From: an uncultured Ruminococcus sp.
GTDB lineage: Bacteria; Bacillota; Clostridia; Oscillospirales; Acutalibacteraceae
DNA length: 13,255 nt
Assembly (NCBI GenBank): GCA_902773045.1
Contig: CACYDE010000251.1
Location: forward strand, 1 to 13,255
Direction: 5' to 3'
Shown here piece by piece: positions 6,860-13,255 of the stretch. The notes beneath the pieces were generated by a model that saw nothing but the letters and a program-made list of their open reading frames with translations, was not told the origin of the DNA and did not search any database. The position numbers and the translations under genes were made by a program. Every line of letters starts with the position of its first letter. Position 1 is the first letter of the stretch.

Positions 6860-8149
6860 GTGGATAAGTTTGTTATTAACGGTGGAAATAAGCTTTACGG
6901 CGAGGTTTCTGTCAGCGGAGCGAAAAATGCTGCCGTTGCGATAATTCCTGCCGTGGTGCTTTCGGATGAACCGTGCGTCATAGAAAATCTTCCTAAGATC
7001 AAGGACGTTTCCGTGATACTTGCGATTTTGGAGCATATGGGTGCGAAGGTCAGAAAAGTTGACGGAGACGATTCGAGAGTTGAGATAGACCCCAGAGGGA
7101 TCACAAGCCACAAGGTGACATGCGAGAAGCTTGTCGGAGACATGAGAGCGTCCTACTACCTTCTCGGAGCGCTTTTGGGAAAATTCGGAAAAGCCGTCGT
7201 TCCTTTTTCGGGCGGCTGCAGCTTCTGTGAAAGACCGATAGATCTTCACCTCAAAGCGTTTGAGACTCTCGGAGCAAAAACAAATATCTGTCCGAACAGA
7301 ATCGAGCTTTCGTCCGAAAGGCTTGAAGGAAGACCGATATACTTTGATGTTGTTTCCGTTGGTGCGACGATGAACGCCATGCTCGCGGCTGTCAAGGTTC
7401 CCGGAAGAACGATAATCGACAGAGCCGCCAAAGAGCCGCATATCGTTGATCTTGCCAATTTCCTGAATTCAATGGGTGCAAATATCAAGGGAGCCGGAAC
7501 GGATGTCATCAAGATTCGCGGAGTTGAAAAACTTCATTCGTGTACATATTCGATCATTCCCGATCAGATCGAGGCGGGAACTTATATGGCAGCTGTTGCT
7601 GCAGCAGGCGGTAACGTTCTTATCAAAGACGTTATTCCGGAGCATCTTGATTCGATAACTGCCAAGCTCAGAGATACGGGTACTCTTGTTGAGGAATACG
7701 ATGAGGCAGTGCGCGTTGTCAGAGAAAACACTCTTAAAAGCTGTAATGTTAAAACGATGCCGCACCCGGGATTTCCGACGGACATGCAGCCGCAGTTTGT
7801 CGCGCTTCTTTCAACGGCAAACGGCAGAAGCAGAGTGATGGAATGTGTTTGGGAAAGCAGATTCTCCTATATTCCTCAGCTTCGCAAAATGGGAGCGGAT
7901 ATTATCGAAAACGGAAACACGGCTCATATTTACGGAAAACAGCGTTTGACGGGCGCTAAGGTGAGAGCTTTGGATCTACGTGCAGGTGCGGCGATGGTGA
8001 TAGCAGGTCTTTCAGCCGAAGGGATCACAGAGATAGCCGACATCAAATATATTGAAAGAGGATATGAAAAGATCATCGAGAAACTGACTTCGATAGGAGC
8101 GGATATTCGCCGCGTCACCTACAAGGAAGATATCGAAGATGATCTTTGA
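6860..8149 (+). CDS. murA: UDP-N-acetylglucosamine 1-carboxyvinyltransferase (MurA)
   Basis: Catalyses the first committed step of peptidoglycan synthesis in the cytoplasm, transferring enolpyruvate from PEP to UDP-GlcNAc. At 429 residues it is close to the family norm (about 420). Lys22-Asn23 in SGAKNAA bind substrate. The catalytic and fosfomycin-reactive cysteine is present as Cys120 in GGCSFCERPIDLH (Cys115 in E. coli). The acid/base Asp308 lies in GFPTDMQPQF. RAGAAMVIAGL and YIERGYE match the C-terminal family blocks. It is therefore a MurA and not the related EPSP synthase. The start is GTG 6860, with TGGAGAG at about 6846-6852. Many Firmicutes carry two murA paralogues; which one this is cannot be told from the window. 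It appears to be transcribed alone, from a distant promoter through a long leader to a terminator. Confidence 0.97.
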   Translation: MDKFVINGGNKLYGEVSVSGAKNAAVAIIPAVVLSDEPCVIENLPKIKDVSVILAILEHMGAKVRKVDGDDSRVEIDPRGITSHKVTCEKLVGDMRASYYLLGALLGKFGKAVVPFSGGCSFCERPIDLHLKAFETLGAKTNICPNRIELSSERLEGRPIYFDVVSVGATMNAMLAAVKVPGRTIIDRAAKEPHIVDLANFLNSMGANIKGAGTDVIKIRGVEKLHSCTYSIIPDQIEAGTYMAAVAAAGGNVLIKDVIPEHLDSITAKLRDTGTLVEEYDEAVRVVRENTLKSCNVKTMPHPGFPTDMQPQFVALLSTANGRSRVMECVWESRFSYIPQLRKMGADIIENGNTAHIYGKQRLTGAKVRALDLRAGAAMVIAGLSAEGITEIADIKYIERGYEKIIEKLTSIGADIRRVTYKEDIEDDL

Positions 8150-8170
8150 ACAAATAGATCGTGATAAAAT

Positions 8171-8220
8171 GCCGCTTTTTAACAGGCCTTTGAAAGTCTT
8201 TAAAAGGCGGCTGTATTTTT
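8171..8220 (+). terminator. Intrinsic terminator of murA
   Basis: GCCGC (8171-8175) plus the following T-run pairs with AAAA-G-GCGGC (8202-8211), with one bulged G, and is followed by TGTATTTTT. It lies 20 bases after the murA stop. The remaining 8221-8340 holds the walJ upstream region with no clear promoter match. Confidence 0.75.
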
Positions 8221-8358
8221 GAAGTTTTTACAATTATGTCCGCGGCTTATATTGATCCGATGAAATACTATTAGGGAAAAGCTTCGCAGAATATGAATGA
8301 CAGCGCGGAGGTTCAATGAGCTGAGGACAAGTGTTTTTATAAAGAAGGGGAAAGAAAA

Positions 8359-9147
8359 ATGGCGAAGGTCGTACCGCTTTTCAGCGGAAGTCAGGGAAAC
8401 AGTTATTATGTCTCGTGCGGAGGAGAAGGGATCCTGATCGACGCAGGAAGAACCGCAAAACAGCTGACGAATGTTTTAAACAGCAATAATATAGACATCT
8501 CCACCATAAGAGGTATATTTGTGACGCATGAACACATTGACCATGTGAAAGGGGTTCGTGTTTTTGCTAACCGATATTCTATCCCGGTCTATTCGTCTTT
8601 GGGAACAATGACAGCGATGGAAAGATCAAATTATATCGACGAAAAAACGGACTGCCGCGTTATTGAAAGCGGAGGCGTTGACCTTGACAATATGCACATT
8701 GACCGTTTTCCGATATCCCACGACTGTGCGGAGGGCTGCGGTTACAGAGTCGATATGGGTGACGTAAGCTTTGCTCTTGCAACAGATCTCGGTTACTTAT
8801 CGGATGAAGTGAAAAATGCTCTTTCGGGGTGCGATGTCGTTGTGATAGAGTCAAATCACGATGTGAGAATGCTGCAGATAGGACCGTATCCCTACCACCT
8901 TAAAAGACGAATTCTTTCGGATTTAGGTCATCTTTCAAATACGGAATGTTCCGGCTTTCTTCCCGAACTCGTCAGGAACGGAACAAAAAGATTTATCCTT
9001 GCTCATTTGAGTCGTGAGAATAATATGCCCGAGATCGCTTATCAGGAGTCTCTCAACGAACTTAATTCAAATGGTATGAATCTCCAAAGTGATTTTACGC
9101 TTAACGTTGCTCCGGTGGAATCGGACGGCAGCAGCATTATATTCTGA
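8359..9147 (+). CDS. walJ: MBL-fold metallohydrolase of the WalJ/YycJ family
   Basis: A 262-residue cytoplasmic metallo-beta-lactamase-fold protein. The N-terminus VPLFSGSQGNSYYV, followed by ILIDAG, is typical of YycJ. The di-metal motif is His57-Glu-His59-Ile-Asp61-His62, with later ligands expected at the His in ISHDCAEGCGY, Asp in FALATDLGY and His in ILAHLSREN. YycJ proteins have exonuclease-like features and are linked to cell-wall regulation and DNA repair in Bacillus and Staphylococcus; the substrate is not certain. ATG 8359 follows AAGGGGAAAG (8345-8354). The next gene, rlmH, begins 11 bases after the stop. The walJ-rlmH order also ends the walRK region of some Firmicutes, although walRK is absent here. 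Confidence 0.92.
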   Translation: MAKVVPLFSGSQGNSYYVSCGGEGILIDAGRTAKQLTNVLNSNNIDISTIRGIFVTHEHIDHVKGVRVFANRYSIPVYSSLGTMTAMERSNYIDEKTDCRVIESGGVDLDNMHIDRFPISHDCAEGCGYRVDMGDVSFALATDLGYLSDEVKNALSGCDVVVIESNHDVRMLQIGPYPYHLKRRILSDLGHLSNTECSGFLPELVRNGTKRFILAHLSRENNMPEIAYQESLNELNSNGMNLQSDFTLNVAPVESDGSSIIF

Positions 9148-9158
9148 GGGTGGGGTTT

Positions 9159-9641
9159 ATGCTTAAAGTCAGTTTGATATGTGTGGGAAAGCTTAAAGAG
9201 AAGTATCTGAAAGACGCTGTGAACGAGTATTCAAAGAGACTCCGGGCTTTCTGCAAATTCGAAATAATTGAGGTCGACGAAGAAAAAACCACGGATTCGC
9301 CGAACGAGGCCAAAATCAATAATATTCTGGTCTGCGAGGGGAAGAGAATATTGTCAAAGCTTGATAATGGCACGAGAGTGGTTTCTATGTGTATTGAGGG
9401 AAAGCAGAAGTCATCGGTCAAGCTTGCGGAATATCTCAGCGAAACAGCGGTTAGCGGCGTCAGCAGTATAGCTTTTGTGATAGGCGGAAGCTGGGGACTT
9501 TCCGATGAAGTGAAAAGTCGTTCGGATCTGAAGCTCTCAATGTCCGAAATGACTTTTCCTCACCAGCTTGCACGAGTAATGCTGTGTGAGCAGATCTATC
9601 GTGCGTTTTCGATCAATTCGGGAACGAAATACCATAAATAA
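9159..9641 (+). CDS. rlmH: 23S rRNA (pseudouridine-1915-N3)-methyltransferase RlmH
   Basis: A SPOUT-class SAM-dependent methyltransferase that methylates N3 of pseudouridine 1915 in helix 69 of 23S rRNA on assembled 70S ribosomes. At 160 residues it has the usual size (about 159). The N-terminal KVSLICVGKLKEKYLKDAV, the SAM-binding knot loop VIGGSWGLSDEV, and the C-terminal MTFPHQLARVMLCEQIYRAF ending in YHK are diagnostic. The frame opens at a GTG at 9150, but that codon lies within the ribosome site GAGGGTGGGG (9146-9155), so ATG 9159 is the likely start. That ribosome site overlaps the walJ stop codon, indicating translational coupling. Its 3' end is followed by an accessory-looking region. 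Confidence 0.97.
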   Translation: MLKVSLICVGKLKEKYLKDAVNEYSKRLRAFCKFEIIEVDEEKTTDSPNEAKINNILVCEGKRILSKLDNGTRVVSMCIEGKQKSSVKLAEYLSETAVSGVSSIAFVIGGSWGLSDEVKSRSDLKLSMSEMTFPHQLARVMLCEQIYRAFSINSGTKYHK

Positions 9642-9684
9642 TTTAAGGCAGCACCGTACAATCTCTGTGCGGTGTTGCCTTAAA
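9642..9684. repeat. Long perfect-stem palindrome after rlmH
   Basis: TTTAAGGCAGCACCG (9642-9656) pairs over 15 positions, one of them G-U, with CGGTGTTGCCTTAAA (9670-9684) around a 13-base loop. It starts on the base after the rlmH stop codon. There is no T-tract on either side, so it is a poor intrinsic terminator by itself. It may be a dispersed palindromic repeat or a transcript-stabilising hairpin. Confidence 0.7.
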
Positions 9685-9727
9685 TAAAAATCTATAAATC
9701 TTTGTAATAAGAAATCAGTATAAAAAT

Positions 9728-9770
9728 AAACACGTCCGGAGTATTGAAATGCAGGACGTGTTTTTGTTTT
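9728..9770 (+). terminator. Strong intrinsic terminator after rlmH
   Basis: AAACACGTCC (9728-9737) pairs perfectly with GGACGTGTTT (9754-9763), followed by TTGTTTTTATTG. It separates walJ-rlmH from the downstream accessory genes. Confidence 0.85.
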
Positions 9771-9834
9771 TATTGCTGTTTGTCATTTTTTCAGGTCGTT
9801 CGTCAGTTTTTTTCTGTCGATTTGAAAAAAGAGT

Positions 9835-9840
9835 TATAAT
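9835..9840 (+). promoter_or_regulatory. -10 element ahead of the cysteine-protease gene
   Basis: A perfect TATAAT at 9835-9840, 78 bases before the ATG. No good -35 hexamer lies at 16-18 bases (the best register, TTCTGT at 9812-9817, matches poorly), so activation by a regulator or another sigma factor is possible. Confidence 0.4.
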
Positions 9841-9917
9841 TATTTCAAGATAAATTTGATACGGTGTTTTGCTAAAAATTGGTGAAAACATTAAGAAAAT
9901 CATAAGGGGGTACAAAA

Positions 9918-11060
9918 ATGGGCAGCTTTGAAATTGATATAAACCGTGCAAGACAATCCGCGCAGAAACTTATTTCCGTTGAGAGAGATCTGAAGAGGAA
10001 CCGCAGCTGTGTTAAAAGGGTTGCAAGTAATCTGAAATCTCATGATTTTTACTATGCTGATTCTTCGCTGAAGATCACTGAAAAAAATATTCGGGTGGTT
10101 TACAATCGGATCAAAAAGCTCAGCACATCTCTCGAAGAGATCGTGAAGATGTATGAAGCGACCGAAAAAAATATCGCCGGAGAAAAAATCGATCAGGAAA
10201 CCGCACGATCGGATTCGCCGTCGGGGTCATCATCAAGCGGAGGGGTGAATTTCGACGATACAGACGCGGTGTGGGATTATATAATTCACAATTGGCAAAA
10301 TCCGGCAGCGTTGATCGCGTTTTTACGTGAATATTTTAATTATCTTAACACTCCCAAGCCGCATAAAGTGGATTCGGTAGTGTTTGACAGCGACGGAAGT
10401 TACGGCGGAAATCAGGGAAATATGGAGAACCATTATTTTGAGAACTGGAGAGAGTATCTTGATTATCTTCACGAATATTTTCCCGATATGACGAAAGAAC
10501 AAGGATATGCTTATCTTCAGCGTTTGAACAGTGTCGGCTGCGGATATGTGGCTATTGTAAATACGCTGTTCATGGCGTATGAAGGACGGGAAGCACAGTT
10601 TGAAAAGGATTTCGGATATCCGATGTACAAAGACGGCGACCTCAATTTTGACAGACTGCTTCTTGATGTTTACGCTACGACCGACATTGCGGACATCAAC
10701 GACCGAAAGGACGGGCTCCCGAAAGGAACAAGACAAGAATCGAGAGATCAGATCCTTCAAAATTTCCTTCAAGAAAAAAATGCCTCTGTTAAGGCTTCGT
10801 CGGAGTTTGACGCTAATGTTACTCCCCAAAATTTTAAGAGTATCAGCGAGAACGGGGGAAAGGTAGTTATTTCTCTTCATGATGATAACATATACAATAA
10901 AGATGGAAAACATCATATAAAAGGCGGTCATGCCATGACGGTGACGGGAGTTACCGACGACGGAAAGTTCATTGTTTCAAGTTGGGGCGATATATTTTAT
11001 ATAGACTCGGCAGAGTTGGACAGCAACGATTCTTTCTCCGTTATCAGCTATGAATTTTAA
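9918..11060 (+). CDS. Type VII-like secreted protein with C39/papain-like cysteine protease domain
   Basis: A 380-residue modular protein. Residues 1-95 are helical and charged, with heptad-like Leu/Ile spacing, ending LEEIVKMYEATEKNIAG. This layout resembles clostridial type VII (WXG100-superfamily) substrates, though no WXG motif is present. A Ser/Gly linker (SPSGSSSSGG) follows at about 100-112. Residues 190-380 look like a papain/C39-type peptidase: Cys208 in SVGCGYVAIVNTLF, His338 in GGHAMTVTGV, and Ser-Ser-Trp356-Gly-Asp358. The papain NSWG Asn is Ser here, so Asp358 may be the third catalytic residue. There is no Sec signal. ATG 9918 follows AAGGGGG (9904-9910). The stop codon abuts the next gene's ribosome site. 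A polymorphic-toxin-like effector is the favoured reading; a secreted housekeeping protease is possible. Confidence 0.7.
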   Translation: MGSFEIDINRARQSAQKLISVERDLKRNRSCVKRVASNLKSHDFYYADSSLKITEKNIRVVYNRIKKLSTSLEEIVKMYEATEKNIAGEKIDQETARSDSPSGSSSSGGVNFDDTDAVWDYIIHNWQNPAALIAFLREYFNYLNTPKPHKVDSVVFDSDGSYGGNQGNMENHYFENWREYLDYLHEYFPDMTKEQGYAYLQRLNSVGCGYVAIVNTLFMAYEGREAQFEKDFGYPMYKDGDLNFDRLLLDVYATTDIADINDRKDGLPKGTRQESRDQILQNFLQEKNASVKASSEFDANVTPQNFKSISENGGKVVISLHDDNIYNKDGKHHIKGGHAMTVTGVTDDGKFIVSSWGDIFYIDSAELDSNDSFSVISYEF

Positions 11061-11071
11061 GGAGGGACAAT

Positions 11072-11752
11072 ATGAGTTACTTTATGTGGGAACATCTGGA
11101 AGAAATTAAATATCCGACAGTTGAGGAAACTCTTTTACAGGCGGAAAACGAGCCGATACTTTTTCCGGAAAAGGAAGTTATCACGGAAGAGTGGGTAAAG
11201 CTTTCCCAGATCTACAAATATATATTCAGCTTGTTTTTTGTCGATCAGACAGGTCTTTACAAACTTGACGAACGTATCGGCGAAATGGAGATACTTCCCG
11301 TTTTTGATGATGACAAAAGCTATTTTGAAAAATATGACTGCATGGAGCTGAACTATTTCACGCTTCGCTGCTGCGCACGCGTTGAAAGACTGGAAGAAGA
11401 CGAGAAGAAGATGCTTCTTGAAGCGATCGAAGCGGCAGACGAGGATTCATGGAAAAAGGCTTACGTTGTTGTTTCGGCAACGTTTAAAAAGATAATGACA
11501 GTGAACCCAGAAGCTCCCGAAACATTTTTCGAACCTCTCAAAACTATCCGCGGTGATTATATTGTTAAAGGAAATGAGATCCCTGTCTCTATGAGCAGCG
11601 CAGCGGATTTTGATTTTGACGGATCGTTCGCTGATGAAAACGCGGAAAAGAAAAGGGTAGATCTCTTTTTCAATATCAAAAATCAGATAGATCCGATGCT
11701 TTCCGAGGATCTCAACTGTCCGACAAGAACGGTTCTTGAGGTTTACAGATAA
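11072..11752 (+). CDS. Acidic cytosolic protein, putative partner or immunity protein of the upstream protease
   Basis: A 226-residue protein that I do not recognise. It has no signal peptide or membrane helix and is visibly rich in Asp and Glu (for example EEDEKKMLLEAIEAADEDS and DFDFDGSFADE). The N-terminus is aromatic (MSYFMWEHLEEI), and a mid-region helix covers about residues 105-145. The ribosome site GGAGGG begins right after the preceding TAA (11058-11060) and the ATG follows 11 bases after that stop, so the two genes are translationally coupled. Acidic, soluble, immediately downstream of a putative toxin: this is the usual arrangement of an immunity protein. A chaperone for export or a substrate protein would fit equally well. 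The function is inferred from context alone. Confidence 0.8.
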   Translation: MSYFMWEHLEEIKYPTVEETLLQAENEPILFPEKEVITEEWVKLSQIYKYIFSLFFVDQTGLYKLDERIGEMEILPVFDDDKSYFEKYDCMELNYFTLRCCARVERLEEDEKKMLLEAIEAADEDSWKKAYVVVSATFKKIMTVNPEAPETFFEPLKTIRGDYIVKGNEIPVSMSSAADFDFDGSFADENAEKKRVDLFFNIKNQIDPMLSEDLNCPTRTVLEVYR

Positions 11753-11819
11753 TAACATTTTAAACAAAGAGAAGCGAGTTTATTGAAGCTTCACTTTGAT
11801 GCTGTGACTGCGGTGCTGC

Positions 11820-11848
11820 TTGACATTGATTTTTTTGTATGATAATAT
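11820..11848 (+). promoter_or_regulatory. Promoter of the surface-protein gene
   Basis: A perfect -35 TTGACA (11820-11825) with TAATAT at 17 bases (11843-11848). Alternative -10 choices are GATAAT at 15 bases (11841-11846) and TATAAT at 20 bases (11846-11851). The leader is about 65-70 bases and AT-rich. Confidence 0.65.
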
Positions 11849-11920
11849 AATTATATAGAAATACATTGAAACATATGTAGATTTTTATAACTGTTGTATA
11901 TATCAAAGGTGGGATCGTGT

Positions 11921-13156
11921 ATGAAAAAATTTATATCAATTGCGATATGTCCGGTAATCCTTTTCATGGCTTTTGTGCCGACAGCTCTGATAACGGCAAA
12001 AGCCGAGTCTCTTACTGCGTACGATCTTTTAACTATGTCCATTGCGGATATTGTAAATAATGTTTACGAAGGAGATTTTGAGGTTCAGGGCGGTCCTTTG
12101 GGAGAAGTTCCGTATCATTTGTCTTTTAAGGCGTACCTGTACAGTGATTCAAAACTTCCGGGTATCTACGTTATTACACCTTATAACTTGGATCAGAATT
12201 CAATGGATATTACACAGAATATTACATCTGCATTTGCGATGGAAGTCAGAGAGCGTGTTGTCAATGAATCGAGCAGCCCGAACAGTATTGTAGTTAAAAA
12301 CAACGGACGGATAGACCGAAACCTTTCGGGAAACAGCCGTTACAACGATTTTATACAATATTTTGGTGAGTTTGAATGCAGAGCTGCCGGCGGGGACGGG
12401 CTGCCTTACAGTGGTGAAAATATATATCTTTCGTTTGAAGAAAACGGAGTGAATATAGGTCAGCAGGGACTCACTCAGCCGTCCGAACTTAAAGAGAAAA
12501 ATCCGAAGCTTAAATATGCGGCTGTTTACCCGGGGTATCCGGAATCGCATCTTATAGAACCGCCTGTCATTTCGGATGACCCGGAGCCTGATCCCCCACC
12601 GAGTGAGGCTCCCACAAGTTCTGCCGCACCGAGTGAAGCTCCTGTAAGCTCAGCCGCGCCGAGTGAAGCTCCTGTAAGTTCCGCCTCACCGAGTGAAGCT
12701 CCCGCAAGTTCGACAGCGTCAGCCCGCAGTCATCCCACGAGTTCCGCTGCACCGAGTCAGGCTTCTTCTTCGGTTCCGTCTCCCGAAAGTTCGACGACGA
12801 CAGAAGTCGAGTCGATCGTACCTCCTGTGGAAGATTCGGAAGATACACGTCATCCGCTGTTTAATTCGGGAAGCAGAGGCCGCGGTGATAACTTCGCTCC
12901 GAACGGCGGCGGATATTCCGGAAATCGCTCCCGAATGACAAGCTCCGGTAACGGTGATGATAATAACGGAACAGGAACAAATGCAGGCTCGTCTTCAAAA
13001 AACAGGAAAAAAGAATCGTCAAAAGCAGGAACAGCCGAGATCGTTCTGATAATAATCCTTTCGGGAATTGTTATTCTTCTTATTATTTTTATTGTTTACA
13101 TGATTATAAAAAGACGGAATGAGAACTCACAGTACCCTCCCTATGATCTGTATTAA
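11921..13156 (+). CDS. Secreted, membrane-anchored surface protein with Pro/Ser repeats
   Basis: A 411-residue type I membrane protein of unrecognised family. It has a Sec signal peptide (MKKFISIAICPVILF..., likely cleavage after AKA at about residue 28), then an external domain (about 29-210) that I cannot assign. A Pro/Ser/Ala stalk follows (about 220-305) with four tandem ten-residue repeats of the PSEAPxSSAx type, then an acidic and Gly/Asn/Ser-rich spacer (about 305-370). One C-terminal membrane helix (EIVLIIILSGIVILLIIFIV) precedes a short basic tail ending in PPYDLY. No LPxTG motif is present, so it is anchored by the helix, not by sortase. Frame-wise the ORF opens at 11894, but AAAGGTGGG (11905-11913) is seven bases before ATG 11921. 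It has its own promoter after the protease/partner pair; a functional link to them is inference. Confidence 0.85.
   Translation: MKKFISIAICPVILFMAFVPTALITAKAESLTAYDLLTMSIADIVNNVYEGDFEVQGGPLGEVPYHLSFKAYLYSDSKLPGIYVITPYNLDQNSMDITQNITSAFAMEVRERVVNESSSPNSIVVKNNGRIDRNLSGNSRYNDFIQYFGEFECRAAGGDGLPYSGENIYLSFEENGVNIGQQGLTQPSELKEKNPKLKYAAVYPGYPESHLIEPPVISDDPEPDPPPSEAPTSSAAPSEAPVSSAAPSEAPVSSASPSEAPASSTASARSHPTSSAAPSQASSSVPSPESSTTTEVESIVPPVEDSEDTRHPLFNSGSRGRGDNFAPNGGGYSGNRSRMTSSGNGDDNNGTGTNAGSSSKNRKKESSKAGTAEIVLIIILSGIVILLIIFIVYMIIKRRNENSQYPPYDLY
12599..12718 (+). repeat. Four tandem 30-bp repeats encoding a Pro/Ser/Ala stalk
   Basis: Units at 12599-12628, 12629-12658, 12659-12688 and 12689-12718, each starting CCGAGTGA(A/G)GCTCC and encoding ten residues (PSEAPTSSAA and variants). 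Copies differ mostly at third positions, and a degenerate continuation (PSQASSS) follows. Such in-frame arrays change copy number by slippage and vary the length of surface-protein stalks. Confidence 0.92.
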
Positions 13157-13255
13157 CTCAAACTTCCCATATATTATAGCAATCCAAATAAATAGACGGA
13201 CAAAAGGAGACGATGCCGGTGAGTGCAGAGCAAGGCGGAGGACGAAGGCATACTG
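13157..13255 (+). other. Tail: possible start of a partial ORF or dispersed repeat
   Basis: After the surface-protein stop there is a short AT-rich stretch, then AAAAGGAG (13202-13209) and ATG at 13213 or GTG at 13219, open to the window end (MPVSAEQGGGRRHT). The spacing suits the GTG better than the ATG. The purine-rich GCAAGGCGGAGGACGAAGGC run also resembles short dispersed repeats that I recall from Ruminococcaceae. Too short to decide. Confidence 0.3.

Noticed and set aside
6689..7441. 250-codon minus-strand ORF
   Set aside because: It is antisense to murA, which is unambiguous on the + strand, and the translated product (Arg/Ser/His-rich) looks like a frame shadow.
10323..10931. 202-codon minus-strand ORF
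   Set aside because: Antisense to the cysteine-protease gene, with hydrophobic low-complexity composition typical of antisense frames; no ribosome site or promoter was evident.
11771..11792. Possible terminator after the acidic partner gene
   Set aside because: GAAGC/GCTTC forms only a five-pair stem with a 12-base loop and no T-tract beyond ACTTT.

Overview
The window looks like a chromosomal segment of a Gram-positive anaerobe of the Ruminococcus/Clostridia type. The evidence is the Shine-Dalgarno-led genes (GAGGTG, AAGGAGG), a zinc-type L31, the dnaG/primary sigma pair, WalJ next to RlmH, and GC hairpin intergenic repeats of a kind I associate with Ruminococcaceae. That placement is inference from gene content and style, not from a search. 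All supported genes are on the + strand.

Layout. 1-528: no convincing gene; it holds a 302-bp element with near-perfect 27-bp terminal inverted repeats around small GC-rich hairpins. 529-1329: a membrane-anchored VanY-like (M15B) protein that appears to have lost its zinc ligands. 1417-1786: rpmE with a textbook promoter and terminator. 1806-2429: a YigZ/IMPACT protein. 2430-2926: a repeat-rich non-coding stretch with three copies of a 52-bp unit, ending at the dnaG ribosome binding site. 2927-6422: dnaG, the primary sigma factor rpoD and a small HExxH metallopeptidase-like protein. 6423-6859: a promoter and a long, hairpin-rich leader in front of murA (6860-8149, GTG start), which ends at an intrinsic terminator. 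8359-9641: walJ and rlmH, a two-gene unit. Two hairpins follow, the second a strong terminator.

The accessory part begins directly after rlmH. 9918-11060 encodes a modular protein: a helical N-terminus resembling clostridial type VII (WXG100-like) export domains, a Ser/Gly linker, and a C39/papain-like cysteine protease domain with Cys, His and Trp-Gly-Asp motifs. Its stop codon abuts the ribosome binding site of an acidic 226-residue partner (11072-11752), as in toxin/immunity pairs. A separate consensus-like promoter then drives a signal-peptide-bearing, Pro/Ser-repeat surface protein with a C-terminal membrane anchor (11921-13156). These genes are the best candidate for a poorly described system here: a secreted or delivered cysteine protease with a cytosolic cognate protein, possibly with a surface partner.

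The housekeeping genes cover replication priming, transcription initiation, peptidoglycan precursor synthesis, ribosome composition and ribosome maturation. No tRNA, rRNA, CRISPR array, transposase or integrase was seen.
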